From assembly GCA_008828725.1 (NCBI GenBank), contig MEHQ01002668.1, positions 574,882-638,881 on the forward strand: a stretch of DNA of 64,000 nucleotides. Reading direction: 5' to 3'. Within the stretch, counting starts at the first letter, position 1. The number at the start of each line of letters is the position of its first letter. Source of the DNA: Saccharina japonica. Taxonomy: Eukaryota > Sar > Phaeophyceae > Laminariales > Laminariaceae. Below the pieces are notes generated by a model, which had not been told where the DNA came from, made no database searches, and worked only from the letters and a program-made list of their open reading frames with translations. Positions 23,338-34,204 of this stretch are shown here, in pieces. Made by a program: the position numbers and the translations under genes.

Positions 23338-23600
23338 GACAGCGAGCAGCTGTTTATTGCAGCATCATTATGTGTTCCATTCTTATATTTGCACTTTTAG
23401 CTGTGTACTATGTACGTCTACTGTGACGAAATAGTATGTCAAGCTGTACCTCCGCGTTGCTTGACGCTTATTTCAAGGAGACGGTTTCGGAGGTGTGACA
23501 GCGAGCAGCTGTTCATTGCAGCAGGATTATGTGTTCCATTATTCCTTGTTATTTGCACGTACAGCTGTGTACTGTCACGAAATACACTGCGAGCTGTATG
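23338..23600. repeat. Diverged tandem duplication, ~156-bp offset
   Basis: GTGACAGCGAGCAGCTGTTY is at 23337 and 23495, each followed by ATTGCAGCA..ATTATGTGTT, CCATT and GTGTACT..TGACGAAATA. Confidence 0.75.
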
Positions 23601-23722
23601 TATCTCCACACTGCTTGTAGCCTCCTCCTGTCCTCGTGTGTCCTTCCTTCCCTTGAAAAAAAACAATAACAACGTTGCCGTGCGTGAATCGGCGCCCATT
23701 TTTTCCATCGGCATGAAAGCTC

Positions 23723-23780
23723 CCAAAATGTCAAGTTTGAGCATGTTGATGCTGAAACTTGACATTTTGCGAGCTGCAAG
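23723..23780. repeat. Small inverted repeat (hairpin)
   Basis: AAAATGTCAAGTTT and AAACTTGACATTTT are separated by about 16 bp, with further pairing (AGCTC / GAGCT) outside. The hairpin has a perfect 14-bp core stem. Confidence 0.8.
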
Positions 23781-23827
23781 GAGACGATTTTCTCAAATTC
23801 CTCGTGCGTTGTTTCTTTTCTCCCTTG

Positions 23828-23924
23828 TTAACCCTTTTAGGACTGCAGCCCCGTTTTGGGGACAAACCAGTCTAATTCCTAGTAATTTGTCCCCATAACG
23901 GGACTCCAGTCCTATAAGGGTTAA
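23828..23924. mobile_element. TTAACCC foldback MITE, type copy
   Basis: The 97-bp element begins TTAACCCTTTTAGGACTGCA and ends with the inverse TCCAGTCCTATAAGGGTTAA. An inner pair (CCCGTTTTGGGGACAAA / TTTGTCCCCATAACGGG) extends the fold. It has no coding sequence. It matches the element at 36592 almost throughout. Confidence 0.8.
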
Positions 23925-24503
23925 AACGTCCCCGTGCACCGACCAGCGCGTATGTGGCATCGTCACAAATATTTTGATGCTCAGATATTGAGATCACGAG
24001 ATCACACATTCATTCACGGTAATCACATGTGATAATAGTCGTACTACGGCAAAAAACGAAACCGTATCTCACTTGTGGCTTGGGGCTGGCCGGGCTCCTT
24101 GCAAGCCGACCTTCATTTTTCCATCTGTCTTTTATTTATTTTTATCCCATTTAGGCCCATTCTTATCGAGCATTTTTTTTTCCATAATTTCCATTTTTTT
24201 TTCCCAAAAAAAAGAGGGAAAAGACAAAATATTTCCACTATTTGGAAATTCTTCAAAGGGCAAAATGATCGGGGGAGGCTTCGCGTTCCAATAACTCGAA
24301 AAAAAGAAGAAAAAAAATGGATAAAAATGGAAGAAAAAAAAATGGAAATCTAGAAAATTGCGCGAACAAAAAAAATGGAAAAAATTGGAAATTTATAAAT
24401 TTATGGCTCCGATAATAAGAATCACCCTTATTAGACGCATGCTATGATATATTACGTACGGTAGAAGGTGCACCATTTTGTTTCTGAGGGTGTGATGGTC
24501 ACT

Positions 24504-24589
24504 TTACCCCTTAAGAACTGGTTCCATAAATTTGGGGACAAACTACGTGGAATTAGTGTGGGATTTTTTTTCAGTTCTGAATGGGTTAA
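24504..24589. mobile_element. TTAACCC foldback MITE, second subfamily
   Basis: Tips TTACCCCTTAAGAACTGG and TCAGTTCTGAATGGGTTAA. The middle has TTTGGGGACAAACTACGTGG and GAATTAGTGTGGGA. Confidence 0.7.
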
Positions 24590-24761
24590 GGAGCTCTTTT
24601 TGCCTCGTCACCCGAAAACGGTTTTTGGAGGAAAATAAAATTGCTACTAAAGTACGTATCATACGTACGTACGTCCCCGGTGGACAATCCCATGGCCCAA
24701 TAAGCACACAATTGAACAAAATTGCAACGAAAAAAATGAGAGTACGACGACTTTGGCCTCG

Positions 24762-24849
24762 TAACCCTTCAGGAACTGGTCCCACGCACGTATTTGGGGA
24801 CAAACTACTTGGAATAAGTGTCGTTTTTTTTCAGTTCTGAATGGGTTAA
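24762..24849. mobile_element. TTAACCC foldback MITE, second subfamily
   Basis: Tips TAACCCTTCAGGAACTGG and TCAGTTCTGAATGGGTTAA. Nearly the same as the copy 260 bp upstream and in the same orientation. Confidence 0.7.
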
Positions 24850-24966
24850 GGAGCCCGACCATTCAGAAAATATTTCAGTCAAAAGGTGCTACCAGGTTAC
24901 CTCTTTCGTATTGTAGCACCCGTCTTCACTGTTGTCTTCGCCATTTTTGCGCCTGTTCCCTCCTAT

Positions 24967-25308
24967 GTAGTCGTAACTCAGATCCGGGGACACATGTTTT
25001 AGTAGCCCCCCCCCCCCCCTCACNCTATGGTCATACGACTACGGCCGTGCACGACATGAGTAACCCCCCCCCCCCCCCCTCACTATGGAACGTGCCTTGT
25101 ATTTCTATGGCGAAATGGGCCCAGCACTTTCTTCCTGCCCGTCGACTTGCTGCGTCGAATTGTGCCTACCCACGCCGTTACAGGCGCTCTCGACAGCTCA
25201 GTTGGTGTCATTTGACAAATACTCCATGATGTATACGGGGAATTGAACCCTTGATTGACATCAACTCTGGTAGTGTTCGAGGGAAACCACTTAGCCACCG
25301 GGGCGACC
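24967..25308 (-). mobile_element. tRNA-derived SINE, subfamily B, with nested C-run element
   Basis: The minus-strand head is GGTCGCCCCGGTGGCTAAGT with a B-box-like GGTTCAATTCC. The body carries CAGCACTTTCTTCCTGCCCG (plus sense) shared with 29061 and 45693. The 3' end (TAGTCGTAACTCAGATCCGG) is common to all copies. Between 25007 and 25079 a C-run element (CTATGGTCATACGACTACGG and GTGCACGACATGAGTA) interrupts the C-rich part. One undetermined base is at 25024. Confidence 0.7.
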
Positions 25309-26516
25309 GTCTATCTTGATTCACTACTTAGATGAGGCACTCTGTTACTTAGGTACAGTAAATCCCTGGTATACCGCTGGCCGTATTTGCCACCAAGGGT
25401 GGATGCTATCCTATACCGGGTACACCACCACTGCAATTAAAACCACTAATAAAAGTACTACTTCTACGAGGCCCACACTCCACTACGCTGACTGGATGGG
25501 GGGGTTTCCACTAGGAGGCATTTTTCTGCAACACTACTGGTGTATCCCGAGGCTTATAATACGGTTTCTTGTTACAACCTTCCGACGCCACAGGAGGAGT
25601 ATCATAAGCCCGACACCCGGCATGACGCCAAACTATCGTATCACCATGCCCATTTATAAGACAAATACCTGTACACTAATGGTGTACGTACGTAGCACCA
25701 GGCCGACGGTGCCCAGCCGAAGCGCTCCCGGTTTTACAGCCGTTCGCCCTCTTCCAAGAAAAAAAGGCCACACAACGGGAATAGAGCAAAAAAAACAAAA
25801 CGCACATCTCGTGACTCTCTTTCTCCCCCGAATACGCACACTGAACCCCCCCCCCCGCAAAAAAAGTCGAAAACGCTGATCTACTTTGTAAAAAAAAGCT
25901 TATCATCGGCTCTCTCCACTCTTCGCACCCTCTGAACTCTGTTGGGATCAAATCACTCACGGCTTGCTGGAACCTTCCTACGCTGCTATTAATAGTGATT
26001 GCGTAACGAAAAAAAACAGTGCTAATCATCGTAAAAGACCGAAGCAGCAAACACCGATGGTATACGAGTATAGGTGCGTAGGTACTGATACTCTCCAAGG
26101 GCTCAAATGACGCCGGCATTGGGTAGAGGGGAGCCCCATTGGCTTGTGTTACCTGACAGGCCAGGCCTTCTCTTTCGTCATATCGATCTCTTGGCGGGGG
26201 TCAGTACGGCGCCGGCCACAACGATGGCGCTACTAGGAAGGACCTTAGGCGGGGAGCTCAAGGTCATAAAGAGTGAGCCGTCAGTCGCCAAGAAAAAATG
26301 AGGTCAAAGGAAATTACATCAAGCACTCGAAACGGTGAACGCGACCAAGCAACGCCCTTCCTTGCCCCCACCCTCTGACACTGAAAAGGAGCCCGGATAA
26401 GGGGGAAGCGTCTGAACAAGCCGCAACCTGTGTCATATCCTACCGGTACGACATACAACCCAGCCAAGATTTTGTTTTATGGTCAATTCCATTTATTTCC
26501 TTCGCACATCTTCATC
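25309..26516. other. No gene recognised
   Basis: A plus frame of 187 codons (25316-25879) and several minus frames are present, none with a domain or repeat match. C-rich (25846) and A-rich tracts occur. Confidence 0.35.
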
Positions 26517-26632
26517 ATGTTCCTTCCGTATCGTCGTAACTCAGATCCCGGGATCACATACAAAAGGTAGGCTTTCCCCGCCTCCCCTCCCCACTACGTA
26601 CGGTGCGCGCCTTGCATTTTTATCGCGAGACG
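26517..26632 (-). mobile_element. SINE fragment (3' part only)
   Basis: Matches CGTCGTAACTCAGATCC, GTAGGCTTTCCCCGCCTCCC and GCCTTGCATTTTTATCGCGA of the SINE family. The tRNA-like head is missing. Confidence 0.65.
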
Positions 26633-27065
26633 GGTGTATTAGGGCCCATCTTAACGAAGACAGCAAAAATTCAATTTGGAAAATAAAATCCTATTTGAAT
26701 GTGATTTCGCAAAAAAAAACTGGTTTGCGTCCTATGGGGAATAGTGAATTGCTCGTTCAAATATTTATGAAATCGAAAAAACGCAGCATGCGTCACAGCG
26801 CCCAGGTGAAAAAAATCGACGAGAGGAGACGAGAGGGAAAGCATGCGTCGACGCGTGCGCGCCACCGCCAGCATACTTTTGCTTTTGACCGCCCAGGCTA
26901 GGAAGCTATCGCTCTCAGGGTCTCCTGGGTGGGCGTAGGGATCCCTGGAACGCCACGGGCGAGACAGGGGCGGCGATGGTGTTATCGAAGTCTTGAGCGT
27001 ATCATGCTGTTTTTGGGTCGATCGCTCGGTTTTTGATCGGGTTGGAGCATCGAGCTGGTTGAAAA

Positions 27066-27970
27066 NNNNNNNNNNNNNNNNNNNNNNNNNNNNNNNNNNN
27101 NNNNNNNNNNNNNNNNNNNNNNNNNNNNNNNNNNNNNNNNNNNNNNNNNNNNNNNNNNNNNNNNNNNNNNNNNNNNNNNNNNNNNNNNNNNNNNNNNNNN
27201 NNNNNNNNNNNNNNNNNNNNNNNNNNNNNNNNNNNNNNNNNNNNNNNNNNNNNNNNNNNNNNNNNNNNNNNNNNNNNNNNNNNNNNNNNNNNNNNNNNNN
27301 NNNNNNNNNNNNNNNNNNNNNNNNNNNNNNNNNNNNNNNNNNNNNNNNNNNNNNNNNNNNNNNNNNNNNNNNNNNNNNNNNNNNNNNNNNNNNNNNNNNN
27401 NNNNNNNNNNNNNNNNNNNNNNNNNNNNNNNNNNNNNNNNNNNNNNNNNNNNNNNNNNNNNNNNNNNNNNNNNNNNNNNNNNNNNNNNNNNNNNNNNNNN
27501 NNNNNNNNNNNNNNNNNNNNNNNNNNNNNNNNNNNNNNNNNNNNNNNNNNNNNNNNNNNNNNNNNNNNNNNNNNNNNNNNNNNNNNNNNNNNNNNNNNNN
27601 NNNNNNNNNNNNNNNNNNNNNNNNNNNNNNNNNNNNNNNNNNNNNNNNNNNNNNNNNNNNNNNNNNNNNNNNNNNNNNNNNNNNNNNNNNNNNNNNNNNN
27701 NNNNNNNNNNNNNNNNNNNNNNNNNNNNNNNNNNNNNNNNNNNNNNNNNNNNNNNNNNNNNNNNNNNNNNNNNNNNNNNNNNNNNNNNNNNNNNNNNNNN
27801 NNNNNNNNNNNNNNNNNNNNNNNNNNNNNNNNNNNNNNNNNNNNNNNNNNNNNNNNNNNNNNNNNNNNNNNNNNNNNNNNNNNNNNNNNNNNNNNNNNNN
27901 NNNNNNNNNNNNNNNNNNNNNNNNNNNNNNNNNNNNNNNNNNNNNNNNNNNNNNNNNNNNNNNNNNNNNN
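27066..27970. other. Assembly gap (905 N)
   Basis: Undetermined bases. Any frame drawn across it is meaningless. Confidence 1.
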
Positions 27971-28708
27971 CGCGAAAAAAGGAAGGGGGGGGGGGCGCGG
28001 CTCAAACTAAACGGCACACTTGAACCAATCAGGACACGACCACCATGAGGCCCAGCACCCGTGCAAGGAAAATCGACAGGACACGCCTACCTAGTCGGGC
28101 AATACGAGGAGGCGGGGATCAAAGCCTCGCAAGCGACCGAAAGACTCAGAACGACGCGAAGAAACCCTTTGTCAACAGTGACGGAGGAGGGTCTGTGGCC
28201 ACAAAAAAAATAAGGTTACACCACTTCGTTCGGCGCATCGTAAGGCCCTCGCCACATCGACAACAGTAGGCCGATTACCGCGCATGAAACCATACGACCA
28301 TGACAATCAAGACGGATGGGTTGGTTTTTTCAGACATCTGTTATATGTATATATACCACACACAGCTTTCATCGAAGATTTTGTTGATTTTCAAGTGCAC
28401 GAAGCGTGCCTTGAAAAGGCTCTCGGCTTGTTTTATTTTATTTTATATTTTGTTCATCATCCGGCGGATGGGTAAAAGTAAAGCTCAAGCCCTCCACACT
28501 TCCACGTTCCGCCTCGTGTCGTGTGCCCATCCACTCCATGCCCCCTCGGCAGCATCAGCCCCTGCTGATACTACTTCGGAGACTTGACCATGTTGACCCG
28601 ACCTGACCCCCGAAAGGGCCGGGAGCGGTGGGGATACATAGCCACTCCAGGGTCGTGGAAGAAAGCCCAGCAAGCACAAATCCCAGCGGACCAAAAAGTA
28701 CCACAGGT
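27971..28708. other. No gene recognised
   Basis: Short frames only, no domain or repeat match. Confidence 0.4.
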
Positions 28709-28913
28709 GGTGATAGTGATGATAATGATGATGATGATAATGATGATGATGATAATGATGATGATGATAATGATGATGATGATGACGATGGCGATGATGA
28801 TGATGATGATGATAGTGATGGTGGTGGTGATGATGATGATGATGATGATGATGACGATGGTGGTGATGATGACGATGATGGTTATGATGGTGATGGTGAT
28901 GATGTGTCCCGTG
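28709..28913. repeat. (GAT)n microsatellite, ~205 bp
   Basis: Imperfect GATGATGATGATAATGATG array with GGT and GAC variants. Frames translate to Asp, Met or His runs and are artefacts of the repeat. Confidence 0.95.
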
Positions 28914-29060
28914 GCCACCACAAAGCATCTTAACCTCCTTGTACAAAACGCGCCCTCTCAAGTGGGAATCGCCGTCGAGCCGAAACGATGAATCCCGCGC
29001 CAACCGTTGTGGTGGGCTCAATCAACTCAACCCGTACGTATACCCGTGCGACATACTGTG

Positions 29061-29262
29061 TTTTTTTTTTTCTTCATTTTTTTCCCGCCCATTTATTATC
29101 TTCGCACTTCTTTTCTCTCTCCCTCTCTAGTCGTAACTCAGATCCGGGGTCACTAAGTAGGCTCTTCTCCCCCCTCCCCACTCGTGCGGTACGTGCCTTG
29201 TATTTTTATCGCGAGAAGGTTTCAGCACTTTCTTCCCTCGTCGACTCGCGTCGAATTATGTA
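29061..29262 (-). mobile_element. SINE fragment, subfamily B (5' truncated)
   Basis: Begins with the A-tail (T run at 29061), then ATTTATTATCTTCGCACTTC, CGTAACTCAGATCCGGGGTC and TATCGCGAGAAGGTTTCAGC. It stops before the tRNA-like head, which is typical of incomplete reverse transcription. Confidence 0.75.
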
Positions 29263-29695
29263 CGTAGTAATTCGCTGCCCGTCTTCGCAACACAGAGCTC
29301 CCGCTGCGGGAAAAAAAAACAAACAAACAAACAAAACGTCGTCAACGCGGCATCGGCGGCGGCGGTGGCAAATAGAAGAAGAGTTTAGTATGACGTCATT
29401 GGTATTAAAGTCATGGTACATCCCCGTGTTTGGGTACCTCAGAGAGTTGGTTAACGAACGGAGAAACGGCTGATTGGGTACGTACGTACGAGTAGCACCT
29501 TCGGATTCACCTGGCTTTCATGTTAGCCTGTTTCTTATCAGGTGTCCTGTACTGTATACCATTAGTAAAGTCATTAGTTAAGTCACCCAAAAAAACGGCT
29601 TTTAAAGAAAAAACTGTACCTGGTACGCTTTTCACCTTAACCTAACAATTAGCGGTCCCATGGCCCAGGTTTACACCGAAGAATGTCGTGAAAAC
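29263..29695. other. No gene recognised
   Basis: Includes GGCTTTCATGTTAGCCTGTT with TCTTATCAGGTGTCCTGTAC at 29512-29552, a partial copy of the family at 50888. Confidence 0.45.
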
Positions 29696-30612
29696 AAACG
29701 ATAAGGCGTGTGCCTTGCTGGGTAATTTGTCAGCTGAAAAAAAAACATGAGTCACAAATATTAAGTATTTGCCTCAGAAGAAAAAAACAGTGCTATTAAT
29801 ACGTATAAGGCATGCCTTATCCTACCACCAAACGATAAGGCGTGTGCCTTATTGGGTAGTTCCTCAGCTGAGAAACCCCATGAGTAACATATATCAAGTA
29901 TTTGCCTCAGAAGGCAAAAAAGTGCTACAAGGCATGCCCTATCCTAGCACCAAACGATAAGGCGTGTGCCTTACAGGGCATATATACCTTATTGGGTAGT
30001 TCCTCAGCTGAGAAACCCCCATCAGTCACAAATATTAAGTATTTGCCTCAGAAGGCTAAAACAGTGCTATAAGGCATGCCCTATCCTAGCACCAAACGAT
30101 AAGGCGTGTGCCTTATTGGGTAATTCCTCAGCTGAAAAAAAAACTCGAGTCAGAAATATCAAGTATTTGCCTCAGAAGGCAAAAAACATGCTATAAGGCA
30201 TGCCCTATCCTACCACCAAACGATAAGGCGTGTGCCTTATTGGGCAGTTCCTCAGCTGAAAAACAAACATGAGTCACAAATACTAAGCATTTGCCTCAGA
30301 AGGCAAAAAAGTGCTATAAGGCATGCCCTATCCTAGCACCAAACGATAAGGCGTGTGCCTTACAGGGCATATATACCTTATTGGGTAGTTCCTCAGCTGA
30401 AAAGCCCCCATGAGTCACAAATATTAAGTATTTGCCTCAGGAGGCAAAAAACGTGCTATAACGCATGCCCTATCCTACCAAGCGATAAGGCGTGTGCCTT
30501 ACAGGGCATATACTTTATTGGGTAGTTCGTCAGCTGAAAAGCCCCCATGAGTCACAAATATTAAGTATTTGCCTCAGAAGGCAAAAAAAGTGCTACGTAT
30601 AAGGCATGCCCT
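29696..30612. repeat. ~123-bp satellite, seven to eight units with long variants
   Basis: Units begin AAACGATAAGGCGTGTGCCT and contain CTCAGCTGA, AGTCACAAATATTAAGTATT, TGCCTCAGAAGGC and AAGGCATGCCCTATCCTA. Unit starts are near 29696, 29828, 29951, 30096, 30219, 30341 and 30481. Spacing is about 122-131 bp for the short form and about 141-145 bp for the form with an extra ACAGGGCATATATACC segment. Confidence 0.9.
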
Positions 30613-31245
30613 ATCATATTTAATAGCACCCCACCTCGACGATAAACGGTACACGATGGTAGTATGTTGGGACAACCAGGTACGAGGGTGCTCGGCGGAG
30701 TGCCTCGCTCACGCGGAGCGGTGGCTCGGACGTCGGGGTGCCATGAGGCAGGAGAGAAGATGTTATCCAAGGTGTATATTAGAAACCACCATAATGAAGT
30801 GACCGAAGTCAAGTGAAGTCAAGGGGGCGAAGGGTACTCCATCCCTTCGGCCCAGTATCCAGATGCTATTTACACCTAAACCTATCCGGGAATACCAAAA
30901 TCCCGCCGCATTTTCCAGTTACACAAATCACACGTACGTATTCGCACGATCATACACATCAGACATGGGTGCGACTTATGACGAACGTAAAACCAACGGT
31001 TGTGACCAACAGATGGCAAACACCAGGTACGAACGGCGGCGATGAGGAGAGAGGGGAGGGAAGCCACTCTGGGACGACGCGCGCTCCTTTGTTTTGTTTA
31101 ACGGTGCCGTATTATTGGTGTCGCTGATGCTCGCGAGCTTTGCGCTTCTGTTCGCTACTCGTACGTAGCTAGGGCTATCTCTCTGGCCTGAGTTATCACG
31201 GGGGACCATGAGTAATCAGGACCCATCACATACACAAAAGAACCT
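30613..31245. other. No gene recognised
   Basis: Short frames only. It may hold weak exons but none can be supported. Confidence 0.4.
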
Positions 31246-31327
31246 ACCACTCTGTTTCTAAATATAAGCACGATTTGCATATTAATGTGTAGTCCAAAAC
31301 GGTGCTTATATTTCGAGACAGAGTGGT
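31246..31327. mobile_element. 82-bp MITE with 26-bp terminal inverted repeats
   Basis: Starts ACCACTCTGTTTCTAAATAT then AAGCAC. It ends GTGCTTATATTTCGAGACAG then AGTGGT. Two mismatches in 26. Tip sequence and size resemble mariner/Stowaway-like miniature elements, and TA flanks the left end. No coding sequence. Confidence 0.8.
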
Positions 31328-31394
31328 GAATATTCCAGAATTTTTACTATTGATACGCATATTTTTAGTCCTGGTTACTATTTGATATGTCCCC

Positions 31395-31507
31395 CCGTAA
31401 TAGTGTGGATCAATTACCCGTAATAGTGTGGATTAATTACCCGTAATAGTGTGGATTAATTACCCATAATAGTGTGGATTAATTACCTGTAATAGTGTGG
31501 ATTAATA
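31395..31507. repeat. 24-bp tandem repeat x ~5
   Basis: The unit CCGTAATAGTGTGGATTAAT with TACC between repeats almost perfectly. Confidence 0.9.
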
Positions 31508-31732
31508 ACACTGTTCGCTTGTAGGAGATAATTTGTAAAGAAACGTATGAATATCTTGCAACACTATCTTACCGCTGCCGTTATTCTACGTGACGCATCA
31601 GGTATCATACAGCTACAGGTCTACTGCTGCTATATACGATACACATCAGTGGACCTATACTACCGTCTCCACTGAACATGAAGCCCTTTAAAAAGACTGC
31701 TGTACGTACTACTCTGTATGACGGGGGGGGCA

Positions 31733-32890
31733 TAGTAAAAATGACCAAATGTGGAGGATAGGGTACGTAGACACCGTCAACCTCTGATCACAAATGCCAA
31801 CCATGAAGATACGTTAACCAACGTCCGGTCTACGAGACCTGCCATCATGGATGGTCTTCATATGGTTGACGTTCGGGAATACAAACCCAGAACGCTACCA
31901 GGGAGTGAAGGGTCTTCTACGAAAACGACCCCCACTCCCACTCTCTAACCTATGAGATCTCTCCTTGCGAGATGCGAGGGAGGTTTTGTGGAGGCACCTC
32001 CTTGCCACATATAAGAAAGAAAAGTGCGCGTCAAGGCCTCGGCCAACCCTGCTCAAGACCCCGACACGGCCGACATCATCTGAGGAGGCGACCTCCATAA
32101 TGGCGTCGACGATGACGTAAAAAACATGCAGCCGTCACGAGGAACGCCGTCTTAGTGTGGCCACACGACAGATAGCGCTGAGTCAAAAACAAATGGGACA
32201 ACCATTGGGACTCCGAAATTTTGCTGCCGGCATGCAAACAAACTGTACGGAATCCTAACACTTACCAGCCGTGTTTACTCAACACGTAGTGTGCTGTCCC
32301 TGGCAGTCGGAGGGGGTTTCTGGAAGATACAGAATGTTGCAGTGAAAGAGATGACTACACTACGTTCCCCTGTCAAGACTCCACCTACCGAGCGTACCCC
32401 TCTTGAAAAGATCGCCCCAAAGTCACATACATCCCTAGCAAAGATGGACTTGAGGCGCATGAAGGAGGGGGCGATGTGGAGGATAGGGTACGTAGACACC
32501 GTCAACCTCTGATCACAAATGCCAACCATGAAGATACGTTAACCAACGTCCGGTCTACGAGACCTGCCATCATGGATGGTCTTCATATGGTTGACGTTCG
32601 GGAATACAAACCCAGAACGCTACCAGGGAGTGAAGGGTCTTCTACGAAAACGACCCCCACTCCCACTCTCTAACCTATGAGATCTCTCCTTGCGAGATGC
32701 GAGGGAGGTTTTGTGGAGGCACCTCCTTGCCACATATAAGAAAGAAAAGTGCGCGTCAAGGCCTCGGCCAACCCTGCTCAAGACCCCGACACGGCCGACA
32801 TCATCTGAGGAGGCGACCTCCATACAAATATTGTTAGTAAAAACAGGTGAACATAGATGTTTTTTTGTATGTCGTAGGTCCTATTTACTA
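31733..32890. mobile_element. TAGTAAATAGGA MITE split by TRIM-1
   Basis: The left piece TAGTAAAAATGACCAAA (31733-31749) and the right piece CAAATATTGTTAGTAAAAAC to TCCTATTTACTA (32825-32890) together match the intact element at 33251-33329 (complement), which reads TAGTAAATAGGACCAAATAG then TGTTAGTAAAAATAGG across the insertion point. Confidence 0.75.
31750..32824 (+). mobile_element. TRIM-1: miniature LTR retrotransposon, intact
   Basis: The 1,075-bp element has two LTRs of 350 bp (31750-32099 and 32475-32824) that are identical base for base. The LTR starts TGTGGAGG and ends CCTCCATA. A 4-bp target duplication CAAA flanks the element. One base after the left LTR lies a primer-binding-site-like TGGCGTCGACGATGACG (32101). 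The purine tract GAAGGAGGGGGCGA (32461-32474) touches the right LTR. The 375-bp interior codes for nothing recognisable, so mobility must be supplied in trans. Identical LTRs point to a recent insertion or to gene conversion. Frames of 65 codons seen in each LTR are not genes. Confidence 0.85.
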
Positions 32891-33250
32891 GCATTTACTA
32901 TGGCCCCCCGTAATAGCTGCTACTGAGCATATGATCACGATACTAGGCTGCTGATGCCTACCTGGTACCAGGTATCCCTTAACACTCTGTAAGAGTGTAG
33001 GTGTACTATTTACCGAGGAGGGCCATATACAGCAGTATAACAAGAACGCACAATGGACAAAAAAAAACATGTATATTCCCCCTTTTTTCCCACACCATAT
33101 TCGGTTCTGACGACAGCAGTACTATCATATGTTTCCCACGGAATAACGCAGGGGGCGGTCAGCCGAGGAGGTTAAGCACCGGGTCTCGTACCATATTTCA
33201 CCAGAAAAAAGGGGTACCTGCAATAGGGAGTATTACGGGGTGGGCTAATG
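32891..33250. other. No gene recognised
   Basis: Short A-rich and mixed sequence, no domain. Confidence 0.4.
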
Positions 33251-33329
33251 TAGTAAATAGGACCTACGGTATACACAAAAACCTATATATTTACCTATTT
33301 TTACTAACACTATTTGGTCCTATTTACTA
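33251..33329. mobile_element. TAGTAAATAGGA MITE, intact
   Basis: Tips TAGTAAATAGGACC and GGTCCTATTTACTA are perfect 14-bp inverted repeats. The element is 79 bp with no coding sequence. Other copies are at 41601-41680 and, split, at 31733-32890. Confidence 0.8.
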
Positions 33330-34204
33330 TCGTCCCCCGTACTATGTAGGGTGTTAGCGAAAATCCAAGTTGATTGGGTTATAAAAAAAAATTGAAACCG
33401 ACAAACGTGAGGAGCTGATTGGCTTAAACAGGTGAATCCGAAGGCGCTACTCGTACGTACGAGCCAATCAGAAGTTGTTCCGTTTGCTCACCAAAACCCG
33501 CAGAGTTGCCCAACCCACGAATACCTACTAAGTTGGGTTAAAAAACAATATTTTGGGTAACTTCTTTTCCCACACCAATTATTTTTGTTGGTGGGTTGGG
33601 GTTGCTATTCCATAAGAAACAAGCTTACAAAAATGAAAAAAAATAAAAAATTGCAAGCACTCTACTCTGACGATATAGTCTCTTACACGACAACAAAGTA
33701 GAGCGTATCCCTGGTCACCCAGCGGTGGGGAGAGGCAGAGAAGGTGTCTATATATGGCACTGGAAGGAGGGAGCTAGAAGGAGGGACTAATAGGAGGAGG
33801 AGGCGGGGGCATGTTCCTGCCTGTGCAGCCACAGCCCTTTCTCGTGCGTCTTTTGGTAGACTTAAGTTGTCAGCATTTCTGTATATGCCTGCAGTTGTAG
33901 TCTAGACTCGAAGGACTTGGTGTGGTGCTTTGTCTAATAGGGTTTTGGCCAAAGGGGGGTGTACCCACCCCCCGAAATGTACAAGGAGGAACGGGATGTA
34001 CTAGAGGAGGAGACGAGGATAATAGACGAATGTGACATGGAGAAGTTTGGTACACCAGATAGTAGGGAGAAAACGATCGTTATCCTAGGAGATAGATGGC
34101 GGCCAAAGGCGGCGAAACAGAAAGGGGATAAAAATAGCAAAAAATTTTCTACATACTCGTAGTATATGGGAACAGCGTAAGGATCGCCCAACCGTTGGAG
34201 GTGC
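33330..34204. other. No gene recognised
   Basis: Contains TTTTGGCCAAAGGGGGGTGT followed by ACCCACCCCCCG at 33944-33976, related to 6790. A plus frame of 67 codons (33959-34162, KEERDVLEEETRIIDECD) looks protein-like but has no support. Confidence 0.35.

Larger units (their letters stand above)
24434..24924 (-). mobile_element. TIR element, GACGC family, with two nested MITEs
   Basis: Ends are GACGCATGCTATGATA and TTGTAGCACCCGTC. The body (AACGGTTTTTGGAGGA, GACAATCCCATGGCCCAATA, AAATTGCAACGAAAAAAATG) corresponds to the minus orientation of the copies at 5754 and 43084. It is interrupted by TTAACCC-type elements at 24504-24589 and 24762-24849. Confidence 0.6.

Noticed and set aside
26671..28048. 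Frames of 350-450 codons across the assembly gap
   Set aside because: Most of the length is undetermined bases.
28485..29021. His- or Asp-rich proteins
   Set aside because: Translation of the GAT microsatellite.
29696..30612. CRISPR-like array
   Set aside because: Units are contiguous satellite repeats with no unique spacers, in a eukaryotic context.
31751..32673. Two identical 65-codon frames
   Set aside because: They lie at the same place in the two LTRs of TRIM-1; identity reflects LTR identity, not a gene family.
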